Source of the DNA: JBHENW01 sp046261875
GTDB taxonomy: Bacteria; Acidobacteriota; Thermoanaerobaculia; UBA5066; Gp7-AA6
Length of the DNA stretch: 64,000 nucleotides
Reading direction: 5' to 3'
NCBI GenBank assembly: GCA_046261875.1
Contig: JBHENW010000024.1
Span: 1 to 64,000 of the forward strand
Within the stretch, counting starts at the first letter, position 1. Each line of letters starts with the position of its first letter. The position numbers and the translations under genes are program-made. Below, piece after piece: positions 1 to 7,751 of the stretch. The notes under the pieces are model-generated. The model was not told the DNA's origin, ran no database searches, and saw nothing but the letters and a program-made list of their open reading frames with translations.

Positions 1-1
1 G

Positions 2-49
2 AACCGCATCCCGGACTACGAGGAGCCCAAGCCGGCGCCAGCGAAGTAG
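2..49 (+). CDS. C-terminal tail of an unidentified protein (5' cut by window edge)
   Basis: Only the last 15 codons are visible, reading N-R-I-P-D-Y-E-E-P-K-P-A-P-A-K then TAG. The Pro/Lys/Ala-rich tail is too short to assign to a family. Its stop codon TAG is also the first bases of the palindromic repeat that follows, so the repeat may have created or replaced the original end of this gene. The function is not known. Confidence 0.4.
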   Translation, partial: NRIPDYEEPKPAPAK

Positions 50-110
50 GGGTCAATCGTGCATCCTGCATTTTTCGACTGGAAGAATGCAATATGCACG
101 AACGACCCCT
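49..110. repeat. Palindromic REP-like element, copy 1
   Basis: An imperfect inverted repeat of about 62 bases. The outer left arm GGGGTCAATCGTGCAT is mirrored by ATGCACGAACGACCCC. An inner stem (GCATTTTT against AAGAATGC) encloses a short loop. A second copy lies at 63184-63247 with the same outer arms and a different loop. The inner arms differ between copies but both can still pair, which suggests a selected hairpin in single-stranded DNA or RNA. It resembles REP/BIME or IS200-type hairpin elements in layout, but no transposase is present in the window. Confidence 0.75.
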
Positions 111-872
111 TACTATCCCCGTCCGAGCCGCCGCGCCTGGCGAGCCTCGGCCTCCCCGCGGGCGCCGAGGGGCTGACGCCGCTGCCGCGCGGTCTCGTCC
201 TCGTGGGCGGGCCGACGGGATCGGGCAAGACGACGACGCTCGCGGCGTTCGTCGAGGAGATCAACCGGCGCGACGCCCGGCACATCGTGACGATCGAGGA
301 CCCCATCGAGTACGAGCACCCGCACCGCGCGAGCCTCGTCGAACAGGTCGAGATCGGCGCCGACGCTCCGGATTTCCCCACCGCCCTGCGCGCGGCGATG
401 CGGCAGGCCCCGGACATCCTCATCGTCGGCGAGATGCGGGACCCCGAAACGATGCGGATCGCCCTCGCCGCGGCGGAGACGGGGGCACCTGGTCTTCTCC
501 ACGGTGCACACGACGGACGCGGCCTCGACCGTCTCCCGGGTCGCCGATTCCTTCCCGCCCGAGCGCCAGAACACGATTCGCCAGGAGCTTTCCACGCTCG
601 CGGGCGTCCTGACCCAGACGCTCCTGCCGCGCAAGGGCGGCGGGCGCGCCGTCGCGGCCGAGCTGCTCTTCATCGGGTACGGCGCGCGGCAGCACATTCG
701 CAAGAACGCGCTGCAGCACCTGCATCAGGAGATCGCGCTGACCCGGCGGCAGGGCTCCGTCACGCTGGAAGAATCCCTGGCGCGCCTGGTGAAAGAGGGG
801 ATCGTCGAGCCGGAGGAAGCGCGCTCGCGCGCCGCGCACCCGGAGGAGTACGAGAACTACCTGCGGACCTAG
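111..872 (+). pseudogene. PilT/PilU-type twitching motility ATPase, 5'-truncated and frameshifted
   Basis: The reading frame from about 140 encodes the core of a type IV pilus retraction ATPase of the PilT family. Visible are the Walker A motif GPTGSGKTTT, the Asp box region IEDPIEYEH, and the Walker B region with DILIVGEMRDPET. The frame breaks in the GGGGG run near 480-485, where one extra G shifts it. The protein resumes as HTTDAASTVSRVADSF (the His box) and runs to the TAG at 870-872. The normal N-terminal PAS-like domain, roughly the first 100-120 residues, is absent, and the homology begins just after the palindromic repeat. The stop overlaps the stop of the convergent ABC permease gene. 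The truncation looks real or is an assembly join at a repeat; the frameshift could be a sequencing error. Confidence 0.75.
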
Positions 873-1993
873 ACCTCCCGGCGGAACAGAACCTGCGTCA
901 GCACCCCGCAGACCAGCGCGAACGTCAGCAGGAACAGCAGCTCCGGCAGGCAGCTCATCGGGTCCGCCCCGCGGAGGAGGAGGTCGCGCAGGGCGCGCAG
1001 GCCGTACGTGAGCGGATTGACGTCCGAGATCACGCGCAGCCACTTCGGGTAGGACTCGACGGGATAGAGGGCCCCCGCCGGGAAGAAGAGAACGACGTTG
1101 ATGATCCCGAACATCCCGCGCAGGACGCTCGTCCGCTGCGCCCGCGCGAAGAGGAGAAACCAGAGCGAAGCGATCGACAGCGAGGTCAAAAAGACCGTCA
1201 GGACCCCCGCGCCGATGGACGCGAGCCGGACCGGGAGGGGCGTCAGGAGCAGGACCCCGAGCAGGACGAGCGCGCCCGCAAACGACGCCACGATCCCGCC
1301 GGCCAGGATGTGACCCGCGACGAGGGTGCCCGTGGAGATCGGCGTCACGAGGTACCCCTCGTGGTAGCCGAACATCCGGTCCTCGATCACCTGGAGGCCC
1401 CCCGAGACCATGGATCCCATGAAGATCGCGAGGCACACGATCGCCGGCGAGAGATACGTCAGGTAGTCCACGTACGGGAACGCTTCGAGCCGCGCGGCCG
1501 GAGCGATGTTCTTCCCCGCGCCGCTCGTCTCCGCCCAGATCTGTCCCAGCGCGCTCTCCAGGACGTCGTACGAGAAGCGGTCCGTGTTGTCGCCGATGAA
1601 CGCGGGCACGGGACCCGCCGGCGACAACCCGAAGGGGAGCACCCAGACCCCGCGGAAGCGACCGCGCCGCAAATCGTCGAGGGCGGTCGCGCGATCGGCG
1701 GTGAACGTCGCGCGGACGAGGTCCCGGCCGGTCTGCAGAGCCAGGACACCCCGCCGGCACTCCGCCGACAGCGCGTTGCCCGCTTCGTCCACGACGGCGA
1801 GCGGCAGCCCGACGAGCTGGCGGTTCAGAGCGTTTCCGAGGACCAGCAGATAGACGAGCGGGAAGAGCATCGTGGAAATGAGCAGGATCGGCTGCCGCCA
1901 CAGCGTCAGGTACGCGCGCTGACAGATCGCGGCGATGCCGAGGACCACGAGACGCGGACCGCGCGCCGTCGGGCGGCGGGTATCCGGCTTCAC
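869..1993 (-). CDS. ABC-2 type transporter permease (YbhR/YbhS-like)
   Basis: A 374-residue inner-membrane protein of the ABC-2 permease family. It has one N-terminal membrane segment (about residues 30-55), a periplasmic loop of about 110 residues, then a cluster of hydrophobic segments from about residue 160 to the C-terminus ending ...FRREV. The family forms the membrane channel of drug or macromolecule exporters. Its GTG start overlaps the stop of the ATPase gene as GTGA, so the two are translationally coupled. With the upstream HlyD-like adaptor it makes a complete YbhGFSR-like export operon with one permease. The substrate cannot be deduced. Confidence 0.85.
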   Translation of the reverse strand: MKPDTRRPTARGPRLVVLGIAAICQRAYLTLWRQPILLISTMLFPLVYLLVLGNALNRQLVGLPLAVVDEAGNALSAECRRGVLALQTGRDLVRATFTADRATALDDLRRGRFRGVWVLPFGLSPAGPVPAFIGDNTDRFSYDVLESALGQIWAETSGAGKNIAPAARLEAFPYVDYLTYLSPAIVCLAIFMGSMVSGGLQVIEDRMFGYHEGYLVTPISTGTLVAGHILAGGIVASFAGALVLLGVLLLTPLPVRLASIGAGVLTVFLTSLSIASLWFLLFARAQRTSVLRGMFGIINVVLFFPAGALYPVESYPKWLRVISDVNPLTYGLRALRDLLLRGADPMSCLPELLFLLTFALVCGVLTQVLFRREV

Positions 1994-3030
1994 GCGTCCC
2001 GCAGGGCGCGGCCCGTGTGCGAGAAGAACACGTCCTCGAGGCTGACGGGCGCGATCGTCAGGTGGAGAATGCGGTAGCCTCGTGTCTCGAGCAGCTGCGC
2101 CGCGCGCCGACCGATGCCCTCCCCCGGGCGGGCCTGGAACGCGAGGCCCTTCCCCGAGTCCAGGCGCAAATTGACCGCGCCGAGACTGCGGAGCGCTTCG
2201 ACGTCGGGCTCCGCGATCGGGCCGTCGATCTCCAGCTCGACGCGCTCGCCCGTCTGGAGGGCGCGCTTGAGCGCCTCCGGCGATCCTTCGCAGAGGATGC
2301 GGCCACGGTCCATGATCGCCACACGGTCGCAGAGGACGTCCGCTTCATCCATGGCGTGCGTCGTCAGGAGGATGCAGAGACCGGGGTCCAGCGCCTTCAG
2401 CTCCCCGAACATCTCCCAGATGCCGCGGCGGCTCTGCGGGTCGAGCCCCGTGGTCGGCTCGTCGAGGAAAAGGACCTGTGGCGAATGTAGCACGCCGCGG
2501 GCGATTTCGAGCCGCCTCCGCATTCCTCCGGAGAGTGTCCTCGTGAGCTGGTTGCGCCGATCCCAGAGACCGACTTCGCGGAGGCGCCGCTCGATCGAGA
2601 GGCGGAGCGTCCGGCCGGAGAGGCCGTACATCTTGCCCTGCACGGAGAGGTTCTCCCGCAGCGTCAGGTTCTCGTCCGTCGTGACGGCCTGGGACACCGT
2701 CCCGATGACGGCCCTCACCGCGGCTTTCTGCTTGCGCAGATCGAGCCCCTGGATCTTCGCGGTCCCGGAGGTCGGCGAGAGCAGGGTCGTGAGCATCCGG
2801 ATCAGCGTGGTCTTGCCGGCGCCGTTGGGTCCGAGCAACCCGAACGTCTCGCCGGCGCGCACGGTGAAGGACACGGCGTCGTCGGCGACCACGTCTCCGA
2901 ACTTCCTGGTCAGCTCCAGGACCTCGATCGAGCGTACCGAATCGGCCGGATCCTCGAGCGAGACCGATTCCTCGCCAGCGACCTCGGCGGGCGCGGGCTC
3001 CGGAGACTCCTCGGCCCAGGGCCGGCTCAA
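1990..3030 (-). CDS. ABC transporter ATP-binding protein (YbhF/DrrA-like)
   Basis: A 346-residue ATPase that powers the neighbouring ABC-2 permease. The Walker A motif is GPNGAGKTT, the signature is LSGGMRRRLEIA, and Walker B is VLFLDEPTTGLD followed by TTHAMDEAD. A C-terminal extension of about 80 residues is typical of DrrA/CcmA-type exporters. The frame is open far upstream, but that part overlaps the adaptor gene and has no similarity to the family. The best start is TTG at 3030, which overlaps the adaptor's stop as TTGA. The first about 30 residues are acidic and Pro-rich and precede the ATPase fold. Confidence 0.88.
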   Translation of the reverse strand: MSRPWAEESPEPAPAEVAGEESVSLEDPADSVRSIEVLELTRKFGDVVADDAVSFTVRAGETFGLLGPNGAGKTTLIRMLTTLLSPTSGTAKIQGLDLRKQKAAVRAVIGTVSQAVTTDENLTLRENLSVQGKMYGLSGRTLRLSIERRLREVGLWDRRNQLTRTLSGGMRRRLEIARGVLHSPQVLFLDEPTTGLDPQSRRGIWEMFGELKALDPGLCILLTTHAMDEADVLCDRVAIMDRGRILCEGSPEALKRALQTGERVELEIDGPIAEPDVEALRSLGAVNLRLDSGKGLAFQARPGEGIGRRAAQLLETRGYRILHLTIAPVSLEDVFFSHTGRALRDA

Positions 3031-3938
3031 GGGCTCTGGCCCGTCTGGACGACGAAGGTCTGGCCCGCGACCACGTGGCCTCCCTCCGGCGCGAGGCGCA
3101 CGGAGAAGGTCCGCAGGTCGCGGTCCTGCAACCCCCAGTTCTTTCGCGTGGCGAACTCGGAGCGCGGCTTGATCGAGACCACGCGCACCGGGAAGCGCTC
3201 GGTCGGACGCGCTTGCGGCCAGGCGATCACGCGGCGGCCCACGGTGAAGGACGAGAGCCGCTCTTCGGGAACCTCCGCACGCAGGTAAGGAGCTTCCACC
3301 TGGAGCGTGACGATCGGCGCTCCCGCTTCGACCCATTCCCCCAGCCGGTGGTGCCGCGTGAGGACCGTTCCGGAAGCGGGAGCGATCAGCGTGCCCTCCC
3401 CTTCGAACTCGCGGACCTTCTCGAGCCGCACGCCGAGCGTCGATTCCTCCGCCGCCAGCTCCTCCTTCTCCGCCTCGCGCGCGCGGATGCCGGCGGCGAT
3501 CGCCTCACGCCGGTGTTGCAGTGTCTCGAGGTCGGCGCGGGGGGCGATCCCCTCGCCGACGAGACGCCCGATGCGCCGCTCCTCGCTCAGAACCTGCGCC
3601 TGCTCCGCCTTGAGGCGCGAGACTTCTTCGCGCCGCGTCAGCTCGCGGGCGCGGACCTGCGCGCGCTGGCGCTCGTAGTCCGTGGCGTCCTGCGCGAGCC
3701 CCGGCTGCTCGATGCGAGCGACGACCGACTTCGCCTCCACGGTCTCCCCTTCTTCGGGGACGCGCGTCACCAGCCGCCCGCTACGCGAGAAGGAGAGGGC
3801 CAGGCTCTGTTCTTCGGCCACCGCGAGGAGCCGTAGGGGCTGGCCGGTGTCGTTTTCCTGCCGAACCAGGGCGCCGTAACCCCAGGCGCCTGCGACAGCG
3901 ATTCCGATCGCCACCCCCACCCAGATGGCTTTCTTCAT
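3027..3938 (-). CDS. HlyD-family membrane fusion/periplasmic adaptor protein
   Basis: A 303-residue periplasmic adaptor with one N-terminal membrane anchor (about residues 5-22). Biotinyl-lipoyl-like half motifs flank a long alpha-helical hairpin (about residues 80-165, rich in Glu, Arg and Ala), followed by a beta-barrel domain with the TVLTRHHRLGEWVEAG segment. Such proteins link inner-membrane ABC exporters to outer-membrane channels. It is the first gene of a minus-strand operon with an ATPase (4-base overlap) and a permease. No TolC-like gene is in the window, so the outer-membrane partner would be encoded elsewhere. Confidence 0.85.
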   Translation of the reverse strand: MKKAIWVGVAIGIAVAGAWGYGALVRQENDTGQPLRLLAVAEEQSLALSFSRSGRLVTRVPEEGETVEAKSVVARIEQPGLAQDATDYERQRAQVRARELTRREEVSRLKAEQAQVLSEERRIGRLVGEGIAPRADLETLQHRREAIAAGIRAREAEKEELAAEESTLGVRLEKVREFEGEGTLIAPASGTVLTRHHRLGEWVEAGAPIVTLQVEAPYLRAEVPEERLSSFTVGRRVIAWPQARPTERFPVRVVSIKPRSEFATRKNWGLQDRDLRTFSVRLAPEGGHVVAGQTFVVQTGQSP

Positions 3939-4066
3939 AGCTCAGAGGATCAACTGTCATCTTAACAACATTTTGGAGGGCCAGGCGGCCCCCTCCGGAG
4001 GGCCCGGCCGGGGCCGAAGCCCCCGGTCGGTATTCCTTTTGCTTCTGAAGCTCCGGAGCCACTGCA

Positions 4067-4507
4067 ATGGAGGCCATCTTGGAGCGCGTCGCGACCCCCA
4101 GACGGATCCTGCTCGTCGAAGACGACAGGAATCACCGTTGGGTGATGAAACGCGTGCTCGACAGCGCCTTTGGCGAGGAAATCTCGGTCGAAGAGGCCGA
4201 CAGCGGCGAGAAAGCCATCGACAGGGCCTCCCGCGCGCCGAACCTGGACCTCATTCTGCTCGACCTCCACCTCCCGGGAATCGGGGGGCTCGAGGTCCTC
4301 CGCCAGCTCCGGGCCAACCCCCGGACCAAAGGGCTCCCCATCGTCGTCCTGACGAGCTCGCAGGAAAAGGACGACATCCGGCAGGCGTACGAGTACGGCG
4401 CCAACTCCTTCGTCTCCAAGTCGGACACCCCGGAGCTGATGTTCCAGAGGCTCCGCATGCTGCCGGTTTACTGGCTCGAGCTCAACCGCCTCCCGGAGGA
4501 TCGCTAA
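4067..4507 (+). CDS. Single-domain response regulator (CheY/Rcp1-like)
   Basis: A 146-residue protein consisting of one receiver domain with no output domain. Visible are the acidic pocket EDD (in LLVEDDRNH), the phospho-acceptor Asp in LILLDLHLPG, the Thr/Ser switch in VVLTSS, and the conserved Lys in FVSKSD. The C-terminal helix ends LPVYWLELNRLP, as in Rcp1-type regulators that partner hybrid kinases or phytochromes. No kinase is adjacent. The roughly 100-base upstream leader contains GC-rich inverted repeats (GGCGGCCCCCTCCGGAGGGC region) of unknown role. Confidence 0.9.
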   Translation: MEAILERVATPRRILLVEDDRNHRWVMKRVLDSAFGEEISVEEADSGEKAIDRASRAPNLDLILLDLHLPGIGGLEVLRQLRANPRTKGLPIVVLTSSQEKDDIRQAYEYGANSFVSKSDTPELMFQRLRMLPVYWLELNRLPEDR

Positions 4508-4640
4508 TCCGTCGCTGACTGGGCCGCGTGCGGTCGCCGCGCGACTGGCGGCCAGATGTTTCAAACCGGGGGCCCAGCAGGCGGTCGCCCGCCAAGGACA
4601 GCTCAGAAGCGACTGAGACGCGCCATATAAGATCGCCAAC

Positions 4641-5132
4641 GTGCCGGGCGACGGTCCTCTCGTCGGGATACTCATGGGAAGCAAGTCGGATTGGGAGACC
4701 ATGCGGCACGCCTCCGAGACGCTCGAGCAGTTCGGCGTGCCTCACGAGAAGCGCGTCCTCTCCGCGCACCGAACGCCCGACGAGGCGACCCGTTATGCGC
4801 GGGAAGCGGAGGGGCGCGGCATCGAGGTCCTGATCGCCGGAGCCGGCGGGGCGGCTCACCTGGCCGGCGTCACGGCGGCGAACACGCTCCTGCCGGTTTT
4901 CGGCGTCCCCATCGAGTCGAAAGCGTTGAAGGGGCTCGATTCGCTCCTCTCGACCGTCCAGATGCCCGGGGGGATACCCGTCGGCACGCTCGCCATCGGC
5001 GAGGCCGGCGCTAAGAACGCCGCGCTCCTCGGAATCGCGGTCCTCGCGGGGAAGCGGCCGGAGCTGAAGGAGAAGCTGCGCCTCTTCCGCGAGGAGCAGG
5101 CGGCGAAAGTGCGGGCGAGCGAGCTTCCCTGA
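4641..5132 (+). CDS. purE: N5-carboxyaminoimidazole ribonucleotide mutase (PurE)
   Basis: A 163-residue cytosolic enzyme of de novo purine synthesis that converts N5-CAIR to CAIR. The class I PurE fingerprint is complete: GSKSDWETM near the N-terminus, the SAHRTPD loop carrying the catalytic His, and the [10 protein letters not shown] loop. The start is GTG at 4641, which places the beta-strand [11 protein letters not shown] at the normal distance from the N-terminus. No purK is adjacent in the window. Length matches the family (about 160-170 residues). Confidence 0.95.
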   Translation: MPGDGPLVGILMGSKSDWETMRHASETLEQFGVPHEKRVLSAHRTPDEATRYAREAEGRGIEVLIAGAGGAAHLAGVTAANTLLPVFGVPIESKALKGLDSLLSTVQMPGGIPVGTLAIGEAGAKNAALLGIAVLAGKRPELKEKLRLFREEQAAKVRASELP

Positions 5133-5139
5133 TCCGCCG

Positions 5140-5904
5140 TCATCGCCCCGTTTCGCTCGTCAGGGCTTTCTCCAGATCGTCCAGGGCCTCTTCGGCGCGG
5201 CCCGCGAGGACGAGGTCCGCGTCCTCCGCGCCCGCGTCCGCATCGGGGTTGACGACGGCCACGAAGGCTCCGCGCCGGCGAGCCTCCCCCGCCAGGCCGG
5301 CGGCCGGATAAACCACCGAGGACGTCCCGACGACGAGACAGACGTCGCAGTCGAGCGCGCGGTCGGAGTCGCGCAGGACTTCCGCGTCGATCGACTCGCC
5401 GAACCACACCACGCCGGGCCGTATCCAGCCCGCGCAATGCGGGCAGCGGGGGGGCAGTTCCGGCAATGGCACCGTCTCGTCGCGCCAGCGGTGCGGCGCT
5501 CCGCTGCAACGTTTCCAGCACGAGACGTCCCAGAGGGAGCCGTGGAATCGGGTCACTCCCCGCGTACCCGCCCGCTCGTGGAGGCCGTCCACGTTCTGCG
5601 TGACGAGCCGGAAGACGGGATAACGCCGGCTCCACTCTGCGATGACCTCGTGAGCCCGGTTGGGGCGGCACCGCGCGACGAGCTGGCGCCTCCAGTCGTA
5701 CCACTCCCAGACCACCCGCGGATCCCGCGCGAAAGCTTCCGGGGTCGCGAGCTCTTCCGGCCGGAAGTCCCTCCAGAGCCCGCCCGGACCGCGGAAGGTC
5801 GGAACGCCGCTCGCAGCCGAGACTCCCGCTCCGGTCAAAACCGTCAGCCGGGTCGCGCGGCCCATCCGTGCGGCGAGGAGGTCCAGGTCCGCTTTCGCTT
5901 TCAC
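5140..5904 (-). CDS. NAD-dependent protein deacylase, Sir2 family (CobB/SIRT5-like)
   Basis: A 254-residue sirtuin that removes acyl groups from lysine using NAD. The NAD-binding motif is TGAGVSAASGVPTFRG, the TQNVDGLHERAG motif is intact, and the catalytic His is in RFHGSLW. Two Cys pairs (SCWKRC and PPRCPHC) would bind structural zinc. The Y-x-x-R pair in EWYDWRR matches the Tyr/Arg pair that gives SIRT5 and CobB their preference for succinyl or malonyl lysine, so desuccinylase activity is predicted. The GTG start at 5904 overlaps the stop of the GNAT gene as GTGA, which pairs a possible acylating and deacylating enzyme. Confidence 0.92.
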   Translation of the reverse strand: MKAKADLDLLAARMGRATRLTVLTGAGVSAASGVPTFRGPGGLWRDFRPEELATPEAFARDPRVVWEWYDWRRQLVARCRPNRAHEVIAEWSRRYPVFRLVTQNVDGLHERAGTRGVTRFHGSLWDVSCWKRCSGAPHRWRDETVPLPELPPRCPHCAGWIRPGVVWFGESIDAEVLRDSDRALDCDVCLVVGTSSVVYPAAGLAGEARRRGAFVAVVNPDADAGAEDADLVLAGRAEEALDDLEKALTSETGR

Positions 5905-6650
5905 GAGCGCGGCTCCTCGCCCCGGCGGAAGAAGACGAGGATGCGTGCGACCGGCCGGAACCCGAGGGACCTGGCGGCCCGGAGGGACGCCTGGTTGTTC
6001 TCGAAGGAGCCCCACACCGGCTCCTTGCCGTGGACCGTCATGTGCTGGATGAGAAACCGCGCGCAGTCGAGGGCCAGCCCCCGCCGCCGGAAGGGAGCGA
6101 GCGTATCGATCGAGACGTCCCAGAGCGTTTCCGTCTCGGAGGCCGTGTAGCAGAAGGAGACCGGAGCGCCGTCCACGTGCGCCGCGGCCACGTGCGAGCG
6201 AGTCTGGAGCGCCTCCTCCAGCTCCCGCCGCAGCTCTTCGGGCACGTGGGGAAGGGGCGGAGGCCGGTTGCGGCTGAGCAGCGCCACCCGTGACGCTCCC
6301 ATCGGCGTCGTCTCGGCCACGCCCGGCGGCAGGGAGTGGATCACCGCGACCCACCGCTTCCACTCCGGAAGCGTCCGGCCGACGTGATCCTCGGAGTCCG
6401 GGGGCACGAGGATCTCCGTCCGTTCAGGGGCGGCGGACGCGGCGTCCCGCAGAGCATCCGGGTCGGGACGACCGACGACCGCCAGCTGGGGCCACCGCGC
6501 CTGGCCGACGATCGAGCCCAGGGGGTCGGTCGACACGCGGCACTCGCCGGAGAGAAGGATGCTGCGCGTCTCGACCCACTGCGGCGTGTCGGGCAGGTCC
6601 CGCAGGAGCGCGGCGGCCGCGCGGTTCGGGGGGTCCGATTCCGCCTGCAT
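5901..6650 (-). CDS. GNAT-family N-acetyltransferase
   Basis: A 249-residue protein whose C-terminal half is a GNAT domain. The acetyl-CoA loop region reads PFRRRGLALDCARFLI, followed by the typical ENNQASLRAARSLGF segment near the C-terminus. The N-terminal half (about residues 1-120) is not recognised. The start is taken at ATG 6650, because further upstream the frame runs into the end of the DUF4097 gene. Its substrate is unknown. Coupling to the sirtuin downstream suggests the two may act on the same protein acylation pathway, which is inference. Confidence 0.8.
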   Translation of the reverse strand: MQAESDPPNRAAAALLRDLPDTPQWVETRSILLSGECRVSTDPLGSIVGQARWPQLAVVGRPDPDALRDAASAAPERTEILVPPDSEDHVGRTLPEWKRWVAVIHSLPPGVAETTPMGASRVALLSRNRPPPLPHVPEELRRELEEALQTRSHVAAAHVDGAPVSFCYTASETETLWDVSIDTLAPFRRRGLALDCARFLIQHMTVHGKEPVWGSFENNQASLRAARSLGFRPVARILVFFRRGEEPRS

Positions 6651-6675
6651 GGAGGCGGAGTCTAGACGCGGCGCG

Positions 6676-7683
6676 TCAGCGAGACCGGGGCTCGACCCGC
6701 ACGGATCCGCCGCTCGCATGGAGACGCAGCGTCTTCCCTCCGGATCCGAGGCTGCCCTTGATCTGCCGCCGGGAGATCTCGCCCTGGACACGCACTGGCA
6801 CGTCCACGGTCACGGGCCCGCCCGACGCGTCGATCTCGAGGTTGGCCTTCGGGTCCAGCTTCACGAGGATCCCTCCGCCGGACGTCTCGAGCGTCCCGCC
6901 GGCCTCGTTGCCCTCCGATAGGTCCGCGCGGATCGAGCCTCCGGAGCTCTCCGCGTTGACGCGTCCGCGCGCTCCGGTGATCTCGATGGATCCTCCCGAG
7001 GTCTGCGCATCGACGTCGGCGCCGATCTCCCGCAACTCGACGGAACCACCGCTCGTCCGCGCGCGGACCGGGCCGCCGAGGGCGTTCCCCTCGATGTTGC
7101 CGCCGGAGCTCTGCACCTCGACCCGGCCTTTGACGTCGCGGACCCGCACCGATCCGCCCGACGTCGTTGCGCGGACGTCTCCGTCGAGGCGGTCCACGGC
7201 GACCGAGCCTCCGGACGTGCTCACGTCGAGGGCGCCGGCGAGGTCCGTCGTGTTCACGGAACCGCCGGAGGTCTCCAGGTCGGCATCGCCGCGCGTGCCC
7301 GTCACCCGGATGCTTCCTCCGGAGGTGTCGATCTGAAGGCGCGTCGGAGCCGGCACGCGGACCTCGAAGTGGAGAGAGCCGTAGTTGCCGACGTCGAAGA
7401 GGAGGCGCCGCTTGCGTCTGGCCGTCACCTCGACCGCGCCGGGCCGCTCCTCGAACTGGAGATCGAAGACGCGCTCGATGTCGCTGCGGCGCGACGTCAC
7501 GACGACATGGGCTCCGGGCTCGGAGGACCCGGTCACCGTGACGCTGCCGGCGCCGGCCTCCAGCCGGAACTCGCCCCCCGGGTCGAGCCGCAGGGTCCGC
7601 TCGATGCGGGTGTCCGCGGCCGCCAGGGTGGGAACGAAAGCCAGCACCAGAACGACGGGCCGGAAATGGACCTTGCGCTTCAT
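6676..7683 (-). CDS. Secreted DUF4097-type repeat protein (beta-helix-like)
   Basis: A 335-residue exported protein with a signal peptide (MKRKVHFRP then a hydrophobic stretch to LAAADT). The body is a ladder of eleven T/S/A-SGG motifs (TSGGS, SSGGN and so on). Seven successive repeats are spaced exactly 18 residues apart between about residues 125 and 255. This is the pattern of DUF4097/adhesin-like proteins predicted to fold as a right-handed beta-helix. The last repeat ends ASGGSVRVEPRSR. The gene sits just downstream of the cyclic glucan synthase on the same strand, 68 bases away. A cell-surface role is likely; a specific function is not known. Confidence 0.85.
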   Translation of the reverse strand: MKRKVHFRPVVLVLAFVPTLAAADTRIERTLRLDPGGEFRLEAGAGSVTVTGSSEPGAHVVVTSRRSDIERVFDLQFEERPGAVEVTARRKRRLLFDVGNYGSLHFEVRVPAPTRLQIDTSGGSIRVTGTRGDADLETSGGSVNTTDLAGALDVSTSGGSVAVDRLDGDVRATTSGGSVRVRDVKGRVEVQSSGGNIEGNALGGPVRARTSGGSVELREIGADVDAQTSGGSIEITGARGRVNAESSGGSIRADLSEGNEAGGTLETSGGGILVKLDPKANLEIDASGGPVTVDVPVRVQGEISRRQIKGSLGSGGKTLRLHASGGSVRVEPRSR

Positions 7684-7751
7684 CGACGAGCCTCCCGTGC
7701 GAGGCGATGGGCCTCTCCGAATGAGACGCAATCCCGCAGACAAGGTTCCCG

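Noticed and set aside
6900..7330. A DNA tandem repeat or CRISPR-like array
   Set aside because: The periodic signal is the codon pattern of the SGG protein repeats. The bases between repeats vary with the protein, and there are no identical repeats or unique spacers.
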